The notes under the pieces were generated by a model. It had not been told where the DNA came from, ran no database searches, and worked only from the letters and a program-made list of their open reading frames with translations. This document shows, piece after piece, positions 1-11,653 of a DNA stretch of 64,000 nucleotides (position 1 is its first letter; every line of letters begins with the position of its first letter). Origin of the DNA: Citrobacter freundii ATCC 8090 = MTCC 1658 = NBRC 12681 (lineage in GTDB: Bacteria > Pseudomonadota > Gammaproteobacteria > Enterobacterales > Enterobacteriaceae); contig NZ_CP049015.1 of NCBI RefSeq assembly GCF_011064845.1, positions 3,906,001 to 3,970,000 on the forward strand. The letters are read 5' to 3'. The translations under genes were made by a program, and so were the position numbers.

Positions 1-2116
1 GTTGTTTGGTATCACTCCGGCTGGCAACTCCCAGCACGTTTACCTTCTCGTTGGCGAGAATCGTGGTGATATCACGTAACAAGCCACTGCGATCGTTGGC
101 CTGGACGCGAACCACCAGCGAATACCCTGCAGAGTAACTTTCGCCCCAGACCGCATCAACAATACGTTCCGGCGCATGGGAACGCAGCTCAGTCAGCTGT
201 TCACAATCCGCCCGGTGCACGGAAATACCGCGTCCCTGGGTAATAAACCCGACAATCTCATCGCCTGGAATCGGCTGGCAGCAGCGAGCGATGTGGTGCA
301 TCAGGTTACCTACCCCTTCCACCACGACACGACCGTCGTCTTTACGGCGACTTTGCGGTGCGTGCGTTTTCTGCTGAAGCTGTTTCAGCGCGGCGGCATC
401 CTGTTCGGCAGCGCTTGGCTTATTAAACTGCGCCTGCAGGAAATTCACCATCTGGTTGAGGCGGATGTCTCCTCCGCCAATCGCCGCCAACAGTTCATCC
501 AGCTCATTGAAACTGTAGCGCGGCAGCAGATGTTTTTCCGCTTCTTTCAGGCTGATGCCTAAATGCGCCAGTTCATCGTCGAGGATCTGGCGACCTGCAA
601 GAATGTTCTTATCACGGTCCTGTTTACGGAACCAGGCGTGGATCTTCGAACGCCCACGACTGGTGGTTACATAGCCAAGGTTAGGGTTCAACCAGTCGCG
701 GCTTGGGTTTGGCTGTTTCTGGGTGATAATTTCAATTTGATCGCCCATCTGTAGTTGGTAGGTAAACGGTACGATGCGTCCACCAATTTTCGCGCCAATG
801 CAACGATGCCCCACATCACTATGAATGTGGTAAGCAAAATCGAGCGGCGTGGAGCCTGCTGGCAGATCCACAACGTCGCCTTTCGGTGTAAAGACGTACA
901 CGCGGTCATCAAAGACCTGGCTACGAACTTCATCCAGCATTTCACCGGAATCTGCCATCTCTTCCTGCCAGGCGATCAGCTTACGCAGCCATGCAATACG
1001 ATCTTCATGACCAGAGCGCGCGGCGCCTGAAGCAGTGCCCTCTTTGTACTTCCAGTGTGCCGCGACGCCCAGTTCGGCATCTTCGTGCATCTGTTTAGTA
1101 CGGATCTGAATTTCAATAGTTTTCCCACCCGGCCCCAGCACAACCGTATGGATTGACTGGTAGCCGTTGGGTTTCGGGTTCGCGACGTAGTCATCAAACT
1201 CATCCGGCAGATGGCGATAGTGAGTATGTACTATCCCGAGCGCGGCATAGCAGTCCTGTAAACGCTCTGCCACGATACGCACTGCGCGCACATCGAACAG
1301 TTCATCGAAGGCCAACTGCTTTTTCTGCATTTTGCGCCAGATGCTGTAGATATGCTTCGGACGCCCGTACACTTCAGCTTTGACGCCTTCCGTTTTCATC
1401 TCTGAGCGCAAATGACCAACGAACTCATCAATGTAATGCTCCCTGTCGATACGACGTTCATGCAGCAGCTTGGCAATGCGTTTGTATTCAGCCGGGTGCA
1501 GATAACGGAAGCAGTAATCTTCCAGCTCCCATTTTAATTGCCCGATTCCCAAACGGTTGGCCAGCGGTGCATAGATATTGGTGCACTCTTTTGCCGCCAG
1601 AACGCGTTCATCTTCCGGCGCGTCTTTCACTTCACGCAGATGGGCAATCCGCTCTGCCAGCTTGATGACCACACAGCGGAAGTCATCTACCATTGCCAGC
1701 AGCATGCGGCGGACGTTATCGACCTGCTCGGAAGAAACTGAATCGGTATGCGTGGCTTTAAGCTGGCGTATCGCCGCCATATCACGCACGCCGTGGATAA
1801 GATGAACAATGGATTTGCCCACGCTCTCGCGCAGGATGTCTTCACTTACCACGTTGGCATCAGCCAGAGGGAACAGCATTGCTGCACGCAGCGTGTCGAT
1901 ATCCATGCTCAACATGGAGAGAATTTCTACCATCTCCACGCCACGCCACAGCAGCAGATCCGCATCCGGATGCCCCTGTGTCTGCTGGAGGCAGTACGCC
2001 CAGGTTTCGGCTAAGCGTTCACACGACTGCTGGCTGGAGATCCCCAGACTCGCGATCCATTTCTTGGGATCAAACTCACCAGCTTTATTTAAATGTGCAC
2101 TTCTTACCGCAACCAT
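1..2116 (-). CDS. relA: (p)ppGpp synthetase RelA, 3' end cut by window edge
   Basis: Makes pppGpp/ppGpp from ATP and GTP/GDP on starved ribosomes. The reading frame starts at ATG 2116 (MVAVRSAHLNKAGEF...) and is still open at base 1, giving about 705 of the usual 744 residues. In order it shows a degenerate N-terminal HD domain, the synthetase domain (YGRPKHIYSIWRKM), a TGS domain (VYVFTPKGDVVDLPAGST), a helical and cysteine-containing zinc-finger region (HHIARCCQPIPGDE), and the start of the ACT/RRM domain (AGYSLVVRVQANDR). The missing part is roughly the last 40 residues. It sits downstream of rlmD on the same strand, as in E. coli. RelA has synthetase activity only in the known family, which agrees with the degenerate HD region. 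Confidence 0.97.
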   Translation of the reverse strand, partial: MVAVRSAHLNKAGEFDPKKWIASLGISSQQSCERLAETWAYCLQQTQGHPDADLLLWRGVEMVEILSMLSMDIDTLRAAMLFPLADANVVSEDILRESVGKSIVHLIHGVRDMAAIRQLKATHTDSVSSEQVDNVRRMLLAMVDDFRCVVIKLAERIAHLREVKDAPEDERVLAAKECTNIYAPLANRLGIGQLKWELEDYCFRYLHPAEYKRIAKLLHERRIDREHYIDEFVGHLRSEMKTEGVKAEVYGRPKHIYSIWRKMQKKQLAFDELFDVRAVRIVAERLQDCYAALGIVHTHYRHLPDEFDDYVANPKPNGYQSIHTVVLGPGGKTIEIQIRTKQMHEDAELGVAAHWKYKEGTASGAARSGHEDRIAWLRKLIAWQEEMADSGEMLDEVRSQVFDDRVYVFTPKGDVVDLPAGSTPLDFAYHIHSDVGHRCIGAKIGGRIVPFTYQLQMGDQIEIITQKQPNPSRDWLNPNLGYVTTSRGRSKIHAWFRKQDRDKNILAGRQILDDELAHLGISLKEAEKHLLPRYSFNELDELLAAIGGGDIRLNQMVNFLQAQFNKPSAAEQDAAALKQLQQKTHAPQSRRKDDGRVVVEGVGNLMHHIARCCQPIPGDEIVGFITQGRGISVHRADCEQLTELRSHAPERIVDAVWGESYSAGYSLVVRVQANDRSGLLRDITTILANEKVNVLGVASRSDTKQ

Positions 2117-2216
2117 CGTCCTCTCCTTAAGGGGCATGGCCTGTCGAAGTCGACAAGCCGAACCCATTGTCTTTCACACAGCATTACAAGGCGAAATCCA
2201 ATGGGTATTAAGTTCA

Positions 2217-3515
2217 TTACAAACGCTCAAACAGGACCATTGATTCCAGGTGTCCAGTGTGCGGGAACATATCGAGCATCGCCAGCCGCCGGATGGCATA
2301 TCCCGCATTGAGCAAAGCATCGCTGTCACGAGCCAGCGTTGCCGGGTTACAGGATACATAAACAACGCGTATAGGTTCTAATTTTATAATATGTTGCATC
2401 ACACCTGCAGCCCCCGCACGCGCAGGATCGAGCAAAACTTTGTCGAATCCGTTTTTCGCCCACGGCTGCCGGGTAACATCTTCCTCAAGGTTCTCATGAA
2501 AGAATGTCACATTGTGTAATCCGTTATTCAGCGCATTCTCCCGACCTTTTCCAACCAGCGCCGGAACACCTTCCACGCCAACCACGCTTGCTGCTCGAGT
2601 TGCCAGCGGCAGGGTAAAATTACCCATTCCACAGAACAGATCGAGTACGCGATCTTCAGGTTGCACATCGAGCCATTCCAGCGCACGGGCCACCATTTGT
2701 TGGTTTACCCCTTCGTTAACCTGAATAAAATCGCGCGGGCTGAAGGTTAACCGTAGTCCATTTGAGTCATACCAGGGCGATTCTTCTGATATTGATTCCA
2801 GTATCTCGCTTTGCGGGGCCAGAAACAAAGACAGCCCCAGAGAATGCGAAAAGCATTCCAGTTTTTCTTTATCCGCTGCACTTAATGGCGCCGTGTGGCG
2901 CAAAATCATCAGGGTTCCGCTCCCTGCCTGCACCAGTTCAACATGTCCAAGGTGGCGTAACCCTTGAAGACTTTCCAGACACGCCCTGAGATGGGGCAAT
3001 AACGCTTCAAGCTGGGGCACCAAAACAGGGCATTGTTTGACATCGATAATGTCGCTGGAGCCTGATTTACGAAACCCCATCTGCAATTTTTGTTCTTTTG
3101 GCCGATAGTTCAGGCTCAATCGGGCACGACGACGATAGCCCCACGGCGTATCAGCTATAACATCCGACACGTCACATTTCATTAAACGCGACAACGCCGC
3201 GCTTTTACTACGCTGCTGTAACGAGATGCTGGCATGCTGCTGCTGGCAACCGCCGCATACGCCAAAATGCGGGCAACGTGGCACTTCACGCTCAGGGCTG
3301 TTGTTCAAACGTCGTTTTACTTGCGCGCGGGCGAACTGTTTTTTATCTTCGGTAATCACCACCTCGGCGCTTTCCTGGGGTAGCAATTCCGGTATAAACA
3401 ACGCTTTTCCGTTATGGCGAGCGACGCCCTGACCAAAAGGATCGAGGTCATTGACGGTAACGGTTATGATCTGACGCGTCGTCACGCGTCGTTTTGCAGA
3501 GTAGAATTGCGCCAT
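2217..3515 (-). CDS. rlmD: 23S rRNA (uracil-1939-C5)-methyltransferase RlmD
   Basis: SAM-dependent methyltransferase that makes m5U1939 in 23S rRNA. The protein has 432 residues, about the E. coli length. An N-terminal TRAM-like domain is followed by the Fe-S cysteine cluster [10 protein letters not shown] near residues 81-90, with a further Cys in VKQCPVL. The C-terminal half holds the SAM motif [15 protein letters not shown] and the catalytic-cysteine motif [11 protein letters not shown]. It is divergent from barA across a 57-bp gap and lies upstream of relA on the same strand, separated by about 100 bp that presumably contains the relA promoter region. The identification is firm. Confidence 0.97.
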   Translation of the reverse strand: MAQFYSAKRRVTTRQIITVTVNDLDPFGQGVARHNGKALFIPELLPQESAEVVITEDKKQFARAQVKRRLNNSPEREVPRCPHFGVCGGCQQQHASISLQQRSKSAALSRLMKCDVSDVIADTPWGYRRRARLSLNYRPKEQKLQMGFRKSGSSDIIDVKQCPVLVPQLEALLPHLRACLESLQGLRHLGHVELVQAGSGTLMILRHTAPLSAADKEKLECFSHSLGLSLFLAPQSEILESISEESPWYDSNGLRLTFSPRDFIQVNEGVNQQMVARALEWLDVQPEDRVLDLFCGMGNFTLPLATRAASVVGVEGVPALVGKGRENALNNGLHNVTFFHENLEEDVTRQPWAKNGFDKVLLDPARAGAAGVMQHIIKLEPIRVVYVSCNPATLARDSDALLNAGYAIRRLAMLDMFPHTGHLESMVLFERL

Positions 3516-3572
3516 CGACGAGATATTTCTCTATTTAACAGTGTGACCCTAATTGTCCCATAACGGAACTCC

Positions 3573-6329
3573 ATGACCAACTACAGCCTGCGCGCACGCA
3601 TGATGATTCTGATCCTGGCCCCGACCGTCCTGATAGGTTTGTTGCTCAGTATCTTTTTTGTTGTGCATCGCTATAACGACTTGCAGCGTCAACTGGAAGA
3701 TGCTGGTGCCAGCATCATAGAACCACTCGCGGTCTCCAGCGAATATGGCATGAACCTGCAAAACAGGGAATCTATCGGCCAGCTTATCAGCGTGCTGCAT
3801 CGTCGCCATTCCGATATCGTGCGGGCAATTTCTGTTTATGACGAAAATAACCGACTGTTCGTCACCTCTAATTTTCATCTCGATCCGTCTGAAATGCAGT
3901 TGGCGACAGGTTCACCGTTTCCCCGTAAGCTGAGCGTCACCCGGCACGGGGATATCATGATCCTGCGTACCCCGATTATATCGGAAAGCTATTCACCAGA
4001 TGAATCCGCCGTAAGCGATGCGAAAAACACCAAAAATATGCTGGGGTATGTGGCGCTTGAGCTGGATCTTAAGTCCGTGCGATTGCAGCAGTACAAAGAG
4101 ATCTTTATCTCCAGTGTAATGATGCTGTTTTGTATTGGTATTGCGTTAATTTTTGGCTGGCGTCTGATGCGAGACGTAACCGGCCCGATTCGCAATATGG
4201 TGAATACCGTTGACCGAATTCGTAGAGGACAGCTCGACAGCCGCGTGGAAGGTTTCATGCTGGGCGAGCTGGATATGCTCAAAAATGGTATCAACTCGAT
4301 GGCGATGTCACTTGCGGCTTACCATGAAGAGATGCAGCACAACATCGATCAGGCCACCTCTGACCTGCGTGAAACGCTGGAGCAGATGGAAATCCAGAAC
4401 GTCGAACTGGATCTGGCGAAGAAACGCGCCCAGGAAGCGGCGCGTATTAAGTCTGAGTTTCTGGCTAACATGTCGCACGAACTGCGAACACCGCTGAATG
4501 GCGTGATTGGCTTCACCCGTCTTACGCTAAAAACCGAGCTCAACACCACGCAGCGCGATCACCTGAATACCATTGAACGCTCGGCTAACAATCTGCTGGC
4601 TATCATCAATGATGTACTCGACTTCTCCAAACTTGAGGCGGGCAAGCTGATTCTGGAAAGCATTCCCTTCCCGCTGCGCAGCACGCTGGATGACGTCGTT
4701 ACGCTGTTAGCGCATTCATCCCATGATAAAGGGCTTGAGCTGACGCTGAATATTAAGAATGACGTGCCGGACAACGTCATCGGCGATCCGCTGCGCTTAC
4801 AGCAGGTAATCACTAATCTGGTTGGCAATGCCATCAAATTTACCGAAGGCGGCAATATCGACATTCTGGTCGAGAAGCGCGCCCTTAGTAACACGAAAGT
4901 GCAGATTGAAGTACAAATCCGCGATACCGGAATTGGTATTCCTGAGCGCGATCAGTCACGCTTGTTCCAGGCCTTCCGCCAGGCGGATGCCAGTATTTCC
5001 CGCCGCCACGGCGGTACCGGGCTGGGCCTGGTCATTACGCAAAAACTGGTCAACGAAATGGGCGGGGATATCTCCTTCCATAGTCAACCGAACCGGGGTT
5101 CCACGTTCTGGTTCCATATCAGCCTCGATCTTAACCCTAACGTTCTCGTTGACCGCTCAACCACGCTCTGCCTGGCCGGTAAACGACTGGCCTACGTCGA
5201 ACCGAACGCCACTGCCGCACAGTGCACGTTAGATATCTTGAGCGAAACGCCGTTGGAGGTGATTTACAGCCCTTCATTCTCTGGGCTGCCGAAGGATCAC
5301 TACGATATTCTGCTGCTCGGCATTCCGGTCACTTTACGCGAACCGCTCACCATGCAGCATGAGCGGCTGGCAAACGCTGCGGCGATGACCGACTTTTTGT
5401 TACTGGCCCTGCCTTGCCATGCGCAGATTAACGCCGAGAAGTTAAAACAGGGCGGCGCGGCGGCATGTCTGTTGAAACCTCTCACCTCAACTCGCTTACT
5501 GCCTGCGCTGACAGAGTATTGTCAGGTGAATCACAGCGCGGATCCGCTGCTGTTAGACGATAGCAAAATCGCGATGACCGTTATGGCGGTAGACGACAAC
5601 CCGGCGAACCTCAAGCTGATTGGCGCACTGTTGGAAGATAAGGTGCAGCACGTCGTGCTCTGCGACAGTGGGCATCAAGCGGTGGATCGCGCCAGACAAA
5701 TGCAATTTGATCTGATCCTGATGGATATTCAGATGCCAGACATGGACGGCATTCGCGCTTGTGAGCTAATCCACCAGCTTCCTCATCAACAGCAGACACC
5801 GGTCATTGCGGTCACCGCACACGCCATGGCCGGGCAGAAAGAGAAGCTGCTCAGCGCCGGGATGAACGATTACCTGGCGAAGCCTATCGAGGAAGATAAG
5901 CTGCATAATCTGCTGTTACGCTACAAACCCGGCGCAAGCACAGCGCTTAGGGCGATCGCCGTTGAACCCGTTGAGCCGGTCGTCAATCCGAATACCACAC
6001 TCGACTGGCAGTTAGCATTAAGACAAGCCGCAGGTAAAAACGATTTGGCGCGGGATATGCTGCAAATGCTGCTCGATTTTCTGCCCGAAGTACGTAACAA
6101 AATTGAAGAACAGCTGGTCGGTGAAAACCCTGAAGGGCTGGTGGATATGATCCACAAGCTGCACGGCAGCTGCGGTTATAGCGGCGTTCCCCGCATGAAA
6201 AACCTGTGTCAGCTTATTGAGCAGCAATTACGTAGCGGGACCAAGGAAGAAGAGCTGGAGCCTGAGTTTTTAGAGCTTCTGGATGAAATGGACAACGTTG
6301 CGCGCGAAGCGAAGAAGTTGTTGGGGTAA
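3573..6329 (+). CDS. barA: Hybrid sensor histidine kinase BarA
   Basis: Inner-membrane tripartite sensor kinase that phosphorylates the regulator UvrY and so switches on csrB/csrC. It has 918 residues, the E. coli length. Seen in order: TM1 near residues 10-31, a periplasmic loop, TM2 near 176-196, a HAMP linker, the phosphoacceptor motif [15 protein letters not shown] (His equivalent to E. coli H302), the ATPase motifs DTGIGIPE and GGTGLGLVI, a receiver domain with phosphoacceptor Asp in [13 protein letters not shown], and a C-terminal HPt domain with [11 protein letters not shown]. All three phosphorelay residues are present, so the protein looks fully functional. Its indirect target csrB lies about 8 kb to the right. 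Confidence 0.97.
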   Translation: MTNYSLRARMMILILAPTVLIGLLLSIFFVVHRYNDLQRQLEDAGASIIEPLAVSSEYGMNLQNRESIGQLISVLHRRHSDIVRAISVYDENNRLFVTSNFHLDPSEMQLATGSPFPRKLSVTRHGDIMILRTPIISESYSPDESAVSDAKNTKNMLGYVALELDLKSVRLQQYKEIFISSVMMLFCIGIALIFGWRLMRDVTGPIRNMVNTVDRIRRGQLDSRVEGFMLGELDMLKNGINSMAMSLAAYHEEMQHNIDQATSDLRETLEQMEIQNVELDLAKKRAQEAARIKSEFLANMSHELRTPLNGVIGFTRLTLKTELNTTQRDHLNTIERSANNLLAIINDVLDFSKLEAGKLILESIPFPLRSTLDDVVTLLAHSSHDKGLELTLNIKNDVPDNVIGDPLRLQQVITNLVGNAIKFTEGGNIDILVEKRALSNTKVQIEVQIRDTGIGIPERDQSRLFQAFRQADASISRRHGGTGLGLVITQKLVNEMGGDISFHSQPNRGSTFWFHISLDLNPNVLVDRSTTLCLAGKRLAYVEPNATAAQCTLDILSETPLEVIYSPSFSGLPKDHYDILLLGIPVTLREPLTMQHERLANAAAMTDFLLLALPCHAQINAEKLKQGGAAACLLKPLTSTRLLPALTEYCQVNHSADPLLLDDSKIAMTVMAVDDNPANLKLIGALLEDKVQHVVLCDSGHQAVDRARQMQFDLILMDIQMPDMDGIRACELIHQLPHQQQTPVIAVTAHAMAGQKEKLLSAGMNDYLAKPIEEDKLHNLLLRYKPGASTALRAIAVEPVEPVVNPNTTLDWQLALRQAAGKNDLARDMLQMLLDFLPEVRNKIEEQLVGENPEGLVDMIHKLHGSCGYSGVPRMKNLCQLIEQQLRSGTKEEELEPEFLELLDEMDNVAREAKKLLG

Positions 6330-6339
6330 TATTCGCAGG

Positions 6340-6358
6340 AAGGCGGCGTGACCGCCTT
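6340..6358. terminator. Hairpin between barA and glycerate kinase gene
   Basis: Seven-base-pair perfect stem AAGGCGG/CCGCCTT with a 5-nt loop, between the convergent barA and glycerate kinase genes. There is no clear T-run on either side, so a role as bidirectional terminator is only inferred from position. Confidence 0.35.
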
Positions 6359-6372
6359 ATCCAACCTACAAC

Positions 6373-7515
6373 TCAGCGTAATTGCTGCCCGGCTTTAAGC
6401 GTTGCGGCCACGTTTCGCGCCGTCATTCGTACGTTGTCGCTCGCGTTCTTTAGCGCCTCATCCAGGGTACAGATGGTATAGATGACACTGAAAACCGCAT
6501 CCAGCCCATGCTCGTGGACCACACCGACATCCGCCGTCAGGCTACCGGCAATGCCGATAACCGGTTTGTTGTAACGCTTTGCGACCTTCGCCACGCCAAC
6601 CGGAACCTTACCGTGAATGGTCTGACTATCAATGCGCCCTTCACCCGTTACCACTAAATCCGCATCCGCAACGCAGGCGTCAAGGTGCAACGCATCCGTT
6701 ACTATCTCAATACCGCAGCGCAACTGTGCGCCGCAAAACGCATATAGCGCCGCCCCCATACCACCAGCGGCGCCACCGCCGGCCAGATCCAGCACGTTGA
6801 CGTCCAGATCGCGGACAATGAGTTGCGCATAGTGCGTGAGTGCCCGATCCAGGCGGGAAATCATCTCCGGCGTCGCCCCTTTTTGCGGGCCAAAAACCGC
6901 AGAAGCGCCCTCTTCACCGGTCAACGGATTAGTCACGTCGCAAGCCACTTCAATACGACACGCAGCAAGTCGCTGGTCTAACTGAGAAATATCAATCCGA
7001 GCGAGCGATTCGAGGCCAGCCCCGCCATGGGCAATATCGTTATTTTGCGTATCCAGCAATTTTGCTCCCAGCGCTTGCACCATCCCGGCACCGCCATCAT
7101 TGGTGGCACTTCCGCCAATTCCAATGATGATATGCTCAACGCCAGCGTCCAACGCATGACGGATTAACTCCCCGGTTCCCCAGGATGTCGTTTTCAGCGG
7201 ATCGCGTAACCCCGCAGGAACCTGTTCCAGTCCGCTGGCGGCCGCCATTTCGATAAACGCCGAGCGCTCATCACCGGATAAACCATAAAATGCCTGAATT
7301 GTGTTGCCCAAAGGGCCGGTAACATCAACATGCACAAGGTGACCTTGCGTTGCGGCAACCATCGCTTCGACCGTTCCTTCACCGCCATCTGCAACCGGAA
7401 TCTTCACGTAATCCGCATCAGGCCAGATCTCACGAAACCCCTGCTCAATAGCCGTTGCCACTTCAAGCGCACTCAAACTTTCCTTATAGGAATCCGGTGC
7501 GATTACTATTTTCAT
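6373..7515 (-). CDS. Glycerate 2-kinase (GarK/GlxK family)
   Basis: Phosphorylates D-glycerate, the end product of the D-glucarate route, to 2-phosphoglycerate. The 380 residues match the GarK/GlxK family from the start (MKIVIAPDSYKESLSA) through the glycine-rich IIGIGGSATNDGGAGM segment and the GGGAAGGMGAALYA and VVTGEGRIDSQTIHGKVP motifs. It is the last gene downstream of gudD on the same strand, with an 81-bp gap, so it probably belongs to the gud operon. In E. coli K-12 garK is elsewhere, in the gar operon, and no kinase gene sits at this position. The family assignment is firm, but whether to call it garK or a second paralogue cannot be decided here. Confidence 0.92.
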   Translation of the reverse strand: MKIVIAPDSYKESLSALEVATAIEQGFREIWPDADYVKIPVADGGEGTVEAMVAATQGHLVHVDVTGPLGNTIQAFYGLSGDERSAFIEMAAASGLEQVPAGLRDPLKTTSWGTGELIRHALDAGVEHIIIGIGGSATNDGGAGMVQALGAKLLDTQNNDIAHGGAGLESLARIDISQLDQRLAACRIEVACDVTNPLTGEEGASAVFGPQKGATPEMISRLDRALTHYAQLIVRDLDVNVLDLAGGGAAGGMGAALYAFCGAQLRCGIEIVTDALHLDACVADADLVVTGEGRIDSQTIHGKVPVGVAKVAKRYNKPVIGIAGSLTADVGVVHEHGLDAVFSVIYTICTLDEALKNASDNVRMTARNVAATLKAGQQLR

Positions 7516-7596
7516 AAAGCATCCTTACGCATGTTGACTGTGTTAAGCATATACCAGGATAAAAACCGCCCCTCAATGGGAGCGGTCCCAGCCCAC

Positions 7597-8937
7597 TTAG
7601 CGTACCATGCACGGACGCTTATTATCAAACGTCCAGTTCGGGATCAGATACTGCATTCCCATCGCATCATCACGCGCCCCCAGTCCATGTTGCTGGTACA
7701 GCTCATGCGCTTTCATGACCTGATCCATATCCAGCTCCACGCCCAGACCCGGTTTTGCCGGAACCTGCACCATGCCGCCTTTGATTTCAAATGGCTCTTT
7801 GGTCAGGCGTTGATTGCCTTCCTGCCAGATCCAGTGGGTGTCGATCGCGGTAATTTTGCCCGGAGCCGCTGCCGCGACATGCGTAAACATCGCCAGCGAA
7901 ATATCAAAGTGGTTGTTGGAGTGCGATCCCCAGGTCAACCCAAACTCATGGCACATTTGCGCCACGCGGACAGAACCCTGCATGGTCCAGAAGTGCGGGT
8001 CCGCCAGTGGGATATCCACGGACTGCAGCGACAGCGTATGCCCCATCTGACGCCAGTCGGTGGCGATCATGTTGGTGGCGGTCGGCAGACCGGTAGCGCG
8101 GCGGAATTCCGCCATCACTTCACGACCAGAGAAGCCCTGCTCGGCGCCACACGGATCTTCCGCATAGGCCAGAGAACCCTTCAGATATTTGCCGATCTTA
8201 ATCGCTTCATTTAGCGACCACGCGCCGTTCGGATCCAGCGTGACGCGGGCCTGCGGGAAACGCTTCGCCAGCGCAACGATAGATTCCGCTTCCTCAACAC
8301 CTGCCAGCACGCCGCCTTTCAGTTTAAAGTCGTTGAAACCATACTTCTCATACGCAGCTTCCGCCAGGCGCACTACCGCATCCGGGGTCATCGCCTCTTC
8401 ATGACGCAGACGATACCAGTCGCACTTCTCATCCGGCTGACTCTGGTACGGCAGCGGCGTTGCCTTACGGTTACCGACAAAGAACAGATAACCCAACATT
8501 TCAACTTCGCTACGCTGCTGTCCATCCCCCAGCAGAGAGGCGACGTTTACGCCCAGATGCTGACCTAACAGATCCAACATGGCCGCTTCGATCCCAGTAA
8601 CCACATGAATAGTGGTACGTAAATCAAAGGTCTGCAAACCGCGACCGCCCGCATCACGATCGGCAAAAGTATTGCGTACCGCATTCAGCACGTTTTTGTA
8701 TTCACCTAACGTTTTGCCTACCACCAGCGGGATCGCATCTTCCAGCGTTTTGCGGATTTTTTCTCCGCCGGGAATTTCACCCACGCCGGTATGACCGGAG
8801 TTATCTTTAATAATCACAATATTGCGCGTGAAGAATGGAGCATGTGCGCCGCTCAGGTTCATCAGCATACTGTCATGACCCGCAACCGGAATAACCTGCA
8901 TAGAGGTAACCAATGGGGTAGAAAATTGTGCGCTCAT
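7597..8937 (-). CDS. gudD: D-glucarate dehydratase GudD
   Basis: Enolase-superfamily dehydratase converting D-glucarate (and L-idarate) to 5-dehydro-4-deoxy-D-glucarate. From the ATG at 8937 the protein is 446 residues, the E. coli GudD length. That start is preferred to the ATG at 8955 because an AAGGA sits 5-10 nt upstream and the sequence begins [22 protein letters not shown]. Catalytic and metal-binding motifs are visible: FKLKGGV (Lys), LDPNGAW (Asp), EDPCG (Glu), ATNMIATDW (Asn) and [10 protein letters not shown] (general-base His). It follows gudX with a gap of about 20 bp, in one operon with gudP. Confidence 0.96.
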   Translation of the reverse strand: MSAQFSTPLVTSMQVIPVAGHDSMLMNLSGAHAPFFTRNIVIIKDNSGHTGVGEIPGGEKIRKTLEDAIPLVVGKTLGEYKNVLNAVRNTFADRDAGGRGLQTFDLRTTIHVVTGIEAAMLDLLGQHLGVNVASLLGDGQQRSEVEMLGYLFFVGNRKATPLPYQSQPDEKCDWYRLRHEEAMTPDAVVRLAEAAYEKYGFNDFKLKGGVLAGVEEAESIVALAKRFPQARVTLDPNGAWSLNEAIKIGKYLKGSLAYAEDPCGAEQGFSGREVMAEFRRATGLPTATNMIATDWRQMGHTLSLQSVDIPLADPHFWTMQGSVRVAQMCHEFGLTWGSHSNNHFDISLAMFTHVAAAAPGKITAIDTHWIWQEGNQRLTKEPFEIKGGMVQVPAKPGLGVELDMDQVMKAHELYQQHGLGARDDAMGMQYLIPNWTFDNKRPCMVR

Positions 8938-8957
8938 AATTAAGTCCTTATTCAAAA

Positions 8958-10298
8958 TTAGTGGCGGCCGAAAACGGGACGTTTACGGTCAAAAGTCCAT
9001 CCGGGGATCAGATACTGCATTGGGCCTGCGTCATTACGCGCGCCGCCGGGCAGTCTCTTGTAGGCTTCATGAGTCTTGTTAACCTGATCCCAGTCCAGCT
9101 CTACGCCCAGTCCAGGCGCGTCAGGAACAGCAATTTTCCCGTTCTTAATCTCCAGCGGATTTTTGGTCAGACGGCAATCGCCCTCCTGCCAGATCCAGTG
9201 GGTGTCGATAGCCGTCGGGTTGCCCGGCGCAGCGGCGCCAACGTGGGTGAACATCGCCAGCGAAATATCAAAATGATTGTTAGAGTGGCAGCCCCAGGTC
9301 AGTCCCCAGTCATCGCATAACTGTGCCACGCGTACCGCGCCGGAAAGGGTCCAGAAGTGCGGATCGGCCAGCGGAATATCTACTGAGTTCAGCATCACCG
9401 CATGGCCCATTTCACGCCAGTTGGTGGCTATCATGTTGGTTGCTACCGGTAGACCGGTTGCACGGCGGAACTCGGCCATCACTTCGCGGCCAGAAAAACC
9501 CTGTTCAGCGCCGCATGGATCTTCGGCGTAGGTCAGAACATCGTTCAGCCCTTTACACAGGGAGATGGCTTCATCCAGCAACCAGGCACCGTTGGGATCA
9601 ACCGTAATACGCGCATCCGGGAAGCATTTTTTCAGCGCACGAACGGTGTCGATTTCCTGCTCGCCAGGCAGTACACCACCTTTGAGTTTGAAATCTTTAA
9701 AGCCGTAGCGATCCTGCGAAGCCTGAGCCAGACGTACCACCGCCTCACTGTTCATCGCTTGCTGGTGACGCAGGTGATACCACTCATGGTTTCCCGGCGT
9801 GCTTTCCAGATACGGTAACTCGGTCTTTGTGCGATCGCCCACGTAGAACAGATAGCCGAGTACGGTGACCGCATCGCGCTGCTTGCCCGGCCCTAACAGT
9901 TCACAAACCGGCACGTTCAGCGCCTTACCCAGCAGGTCGAGCAGCGCCGCTTCCAGCGCCGCTACCGCATTGACCCGCAGTTCAAAGGTCCAGGCGCCTT
10001 TGCCGAAGGTGTCAAAATCAGCGGCCTGGTTGCCTTTATGCACCTGCTGTACCACCTTATTCAGGCGCGCAACTTCCTGACCCAATACCATCGGGATAGC
10101 GTCAACCAGCGTCTGATAAATCACCTCGCCGCCCGGCGCTTCACCGACGCCGGTATTGCCGGCGTTATCGGTAAGAACCACAATATTGCGGGTGAAATAT
10201 GCATTGTGCGCACCGCCAATATTGAGCAGCATGCTGTCATGACCGGCCACCGGGATGACCTTCATATCGGTAATAACGGGACTCGATTGTGTTGTCAT
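8958..10298 (-). CDS. gudX: Glucarate dehydratase-related protein GudX
   Basis: Paralogue of GudD in the enolase superfamily. The E. coli GudX is reported to be a much weaker glucarate dehydratase. Three in-frame ATGs follow each other at 10304, 10301 and 10298. The third gives 446 residues, the E. coli length, and the best spacing from the AGGA, so it is chosen. Active-site motifs FKLKGGV, VDPNGAW, EDPCG and [10 protein letters not shown] are kept, with Cys replacing the Ser of GudD just before the catalytic His motif. The gudP stop TGA overlaps the first ATG, so the two are translationally coupled. Confidence 0.95.
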   Translation of the reverse strand: MTTQSSPVITDMKVIPVAGHDSMLLNIGGAHNAYFTRNIVVLTDNAGNTGVGEAPGGEVIYQTLVDAIPMVLGQEVARLNKVVQQVHKGNQAADFDTFGKGAWTFELRVNAVAALEAALLDLLGKALNVPVCELLGPGKQRDAVTVLGYLFYVGDRTKTELPYLESTPGNHEWYHLRHQQAMNSEAVVRLAQASQDRYGFKDFKLKGGVLPGEQEIDTVRALKKCFPDARITVDPNGAWLLDEAISLCKGLNDVLTYAEDPCGAEQGFSGREVMAEFRRATGLPVATNMIATNWREMGHAVMLNSVDIPLADPHFWTLSGAVRVAQLCDDWGLTWGCHSNNHFDISLAMFTHVGAAAPGNPTAIDTHWIWQEGDCRLTKNPLEIKNGKIAVPDAPGLGVELDWDQVNKTHEAYKRLPGGARNDAGPMQYLIPGWTFDRKRPVFGRH

Positions 10299-10300
10299 CA

Positions 10301-11653
10301 TCATTGTCCTGCGACAGGTTTCAGTTCGATACGTTTAATATCGCCCACCAGTACCAGATAGCTCACCACCGCAATCAACGCATGCACCCCGACGTAAATC
10401 AACGCGCCGTTAAACGAGCCGGTGGTCCCTACGATGTAGCCGATAGCAATTGGCGTGACGATACCGGAGATATTGCCAAACATGTTGAACAAACCGCCGC
10501 TCAGACCGCTGATCTCTTTAGGTGCAGTATCAGCCATCACCGCCCATCCCAACGCACCGATACCTTTGCCGAAGAAGGCCAGCGCCATAAAGCCGATGAT
10601 CATCCACTCCACGTTGACGTAGTTACAGAACACCATCACCATCGACAGCAGCATGCCGAGTACGATTGGCGTTTTACGGGCGATATTTAGCGAACCGGTA
10701 CGGCGCATCAGCCAGTCGGAAATAATGCCGCCGAGCACGCCGCCGGCGAATCCGCAAATGGCCGGGACCGAAGCGACAAAACCGGCTTTCAAAATCGACA
10801 TACCGCGAGCCTGCACCAGATAAACCGGGAACCAGGTGATAAAGAAGTAGGTCAGCGCGTTAATGCAGTATTGCCCGATGTAAATACCGATCATCATCCG
10901 TGAGCCCAGCAGCTGTTTGATTTGCCCCCACTTCACGCTGAACGGCACTTTAGCTTTGGCGGCCGCCTGATCCATATTGATCAGCGCCCCGCCTTCAGCA
11001 ATGTACTCCAGCTCTTTTTGGTTTACGCCCGGGTGCTGGTTTGGTTCATGAATCACCTTCAGCCAGATAAAGCTGATAACAATCCCGAGGCCGCCCATAA
11101 AGAAGAACACATGCGACCAGCCCACTTCGTGGGTCAGCCACCCCATGATTGGCGCAAAAATAACGGTGGCAAAGTACTGCGCAGAGTTAAAGATTGCGAC
11201 CGCCGTGCCCCTCTCCTGTGCCGGGAACCATGCCGCAACTATACGACTATTACCGGGGAAGGAAGGTGCTTCAGCTAAACCGACAAGGAATCGCAACGTA
11301 AACAACGCAACGATAATGCCGAAGCCGCTAAAGATATCGACGAAGCCTTGCAGCAGGGTAAACATGGACCAGATAAAGATGGACCAGAAATAAACACGTT
11401 TTGAACCGAAGCGGTCAAGCAACCAGCCGCCAGGGATCTGGCCGATAACATAGGCCCATGAGAAAGCGGAGAATACATAACCCATCCCTACCGCATCCAG
11501 ACCAATGTCTTTGGCCATCTCCGAACCAGCAATGGATAAGGTGGCGCGATCGCCGTAGTTGAAGGATGTGACGATAAACAACATCACCACTATCCAGTAG
11601 CGAGCGTTAGTGCGTTTTTCAGCGCTGCTCGCCGCCTGACTTAATGAACTCAT
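10301..11653 (-). CDS. gudP: D-glucarate/galactarate MFS transporter GudP
   Basis: Proton-coupled importer of D-glucarate and related aldarates in the inner membrane (anion:cation symporter family of MFS). From ATG 11653, preceded by AGGAG, it is 450 residues, as in E. coli. About twelve hydrophobic segments are visible, with the MFS loop motif [16 protein letters not shown] near residue 80-95 and the substrate-family motif [13 protein letters not shown] after TM1. It is the first gene of gudP-gudX-gudD-glycerate kinase. In E. coli these genes are activated by CdaR, but no CdaR site was identified here. Confidence 0.96.
   Translation of the reverse strand: MSSLSQAASSAEKRTNARYWIVVMLFIVTSFNYGDRATLSIAGSEMAKDIGLDAVGMGYVFSAFSWAYVIGQIPGGWLLDRFGSKRVYFWSIFIWSMFTLLQGFVDIFSGFGIIVALFTLRFLVGLAEAPSFPGNSRIVAAWFPAQERGTAVAIFNSAQYFATVIFAPIMGWLTHEVGWSHVFFFMGGLGIVISFIWLKVIHEPNQHPGVNQKELEYIAEGGALINMDQAAAKAKVPFSVKWGQIKQLLGSRMMIGIYIGQYCINALTYFFITWFPVYLVQARGMSILKAGFVASVPAICGFAGGVLGGIISDWLMRRTGSLNIARKTPIVLGMLLSMVMVFCNYVNVEWMIIGFMALAFFGKGIGALGWAVMADTAPKEISGLSGGLFNMFGNISGIVTPIAIGYIVGTTGSFNGALIYVGVHALIAVVSYLVLVGDIKRIELKPVAGQ

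Noticed and set aside
7330..8214. 294-codon plus-strand frame over the kinase and gudD
   Set aside because: Antisense to two firmly identified genes, with no family features.
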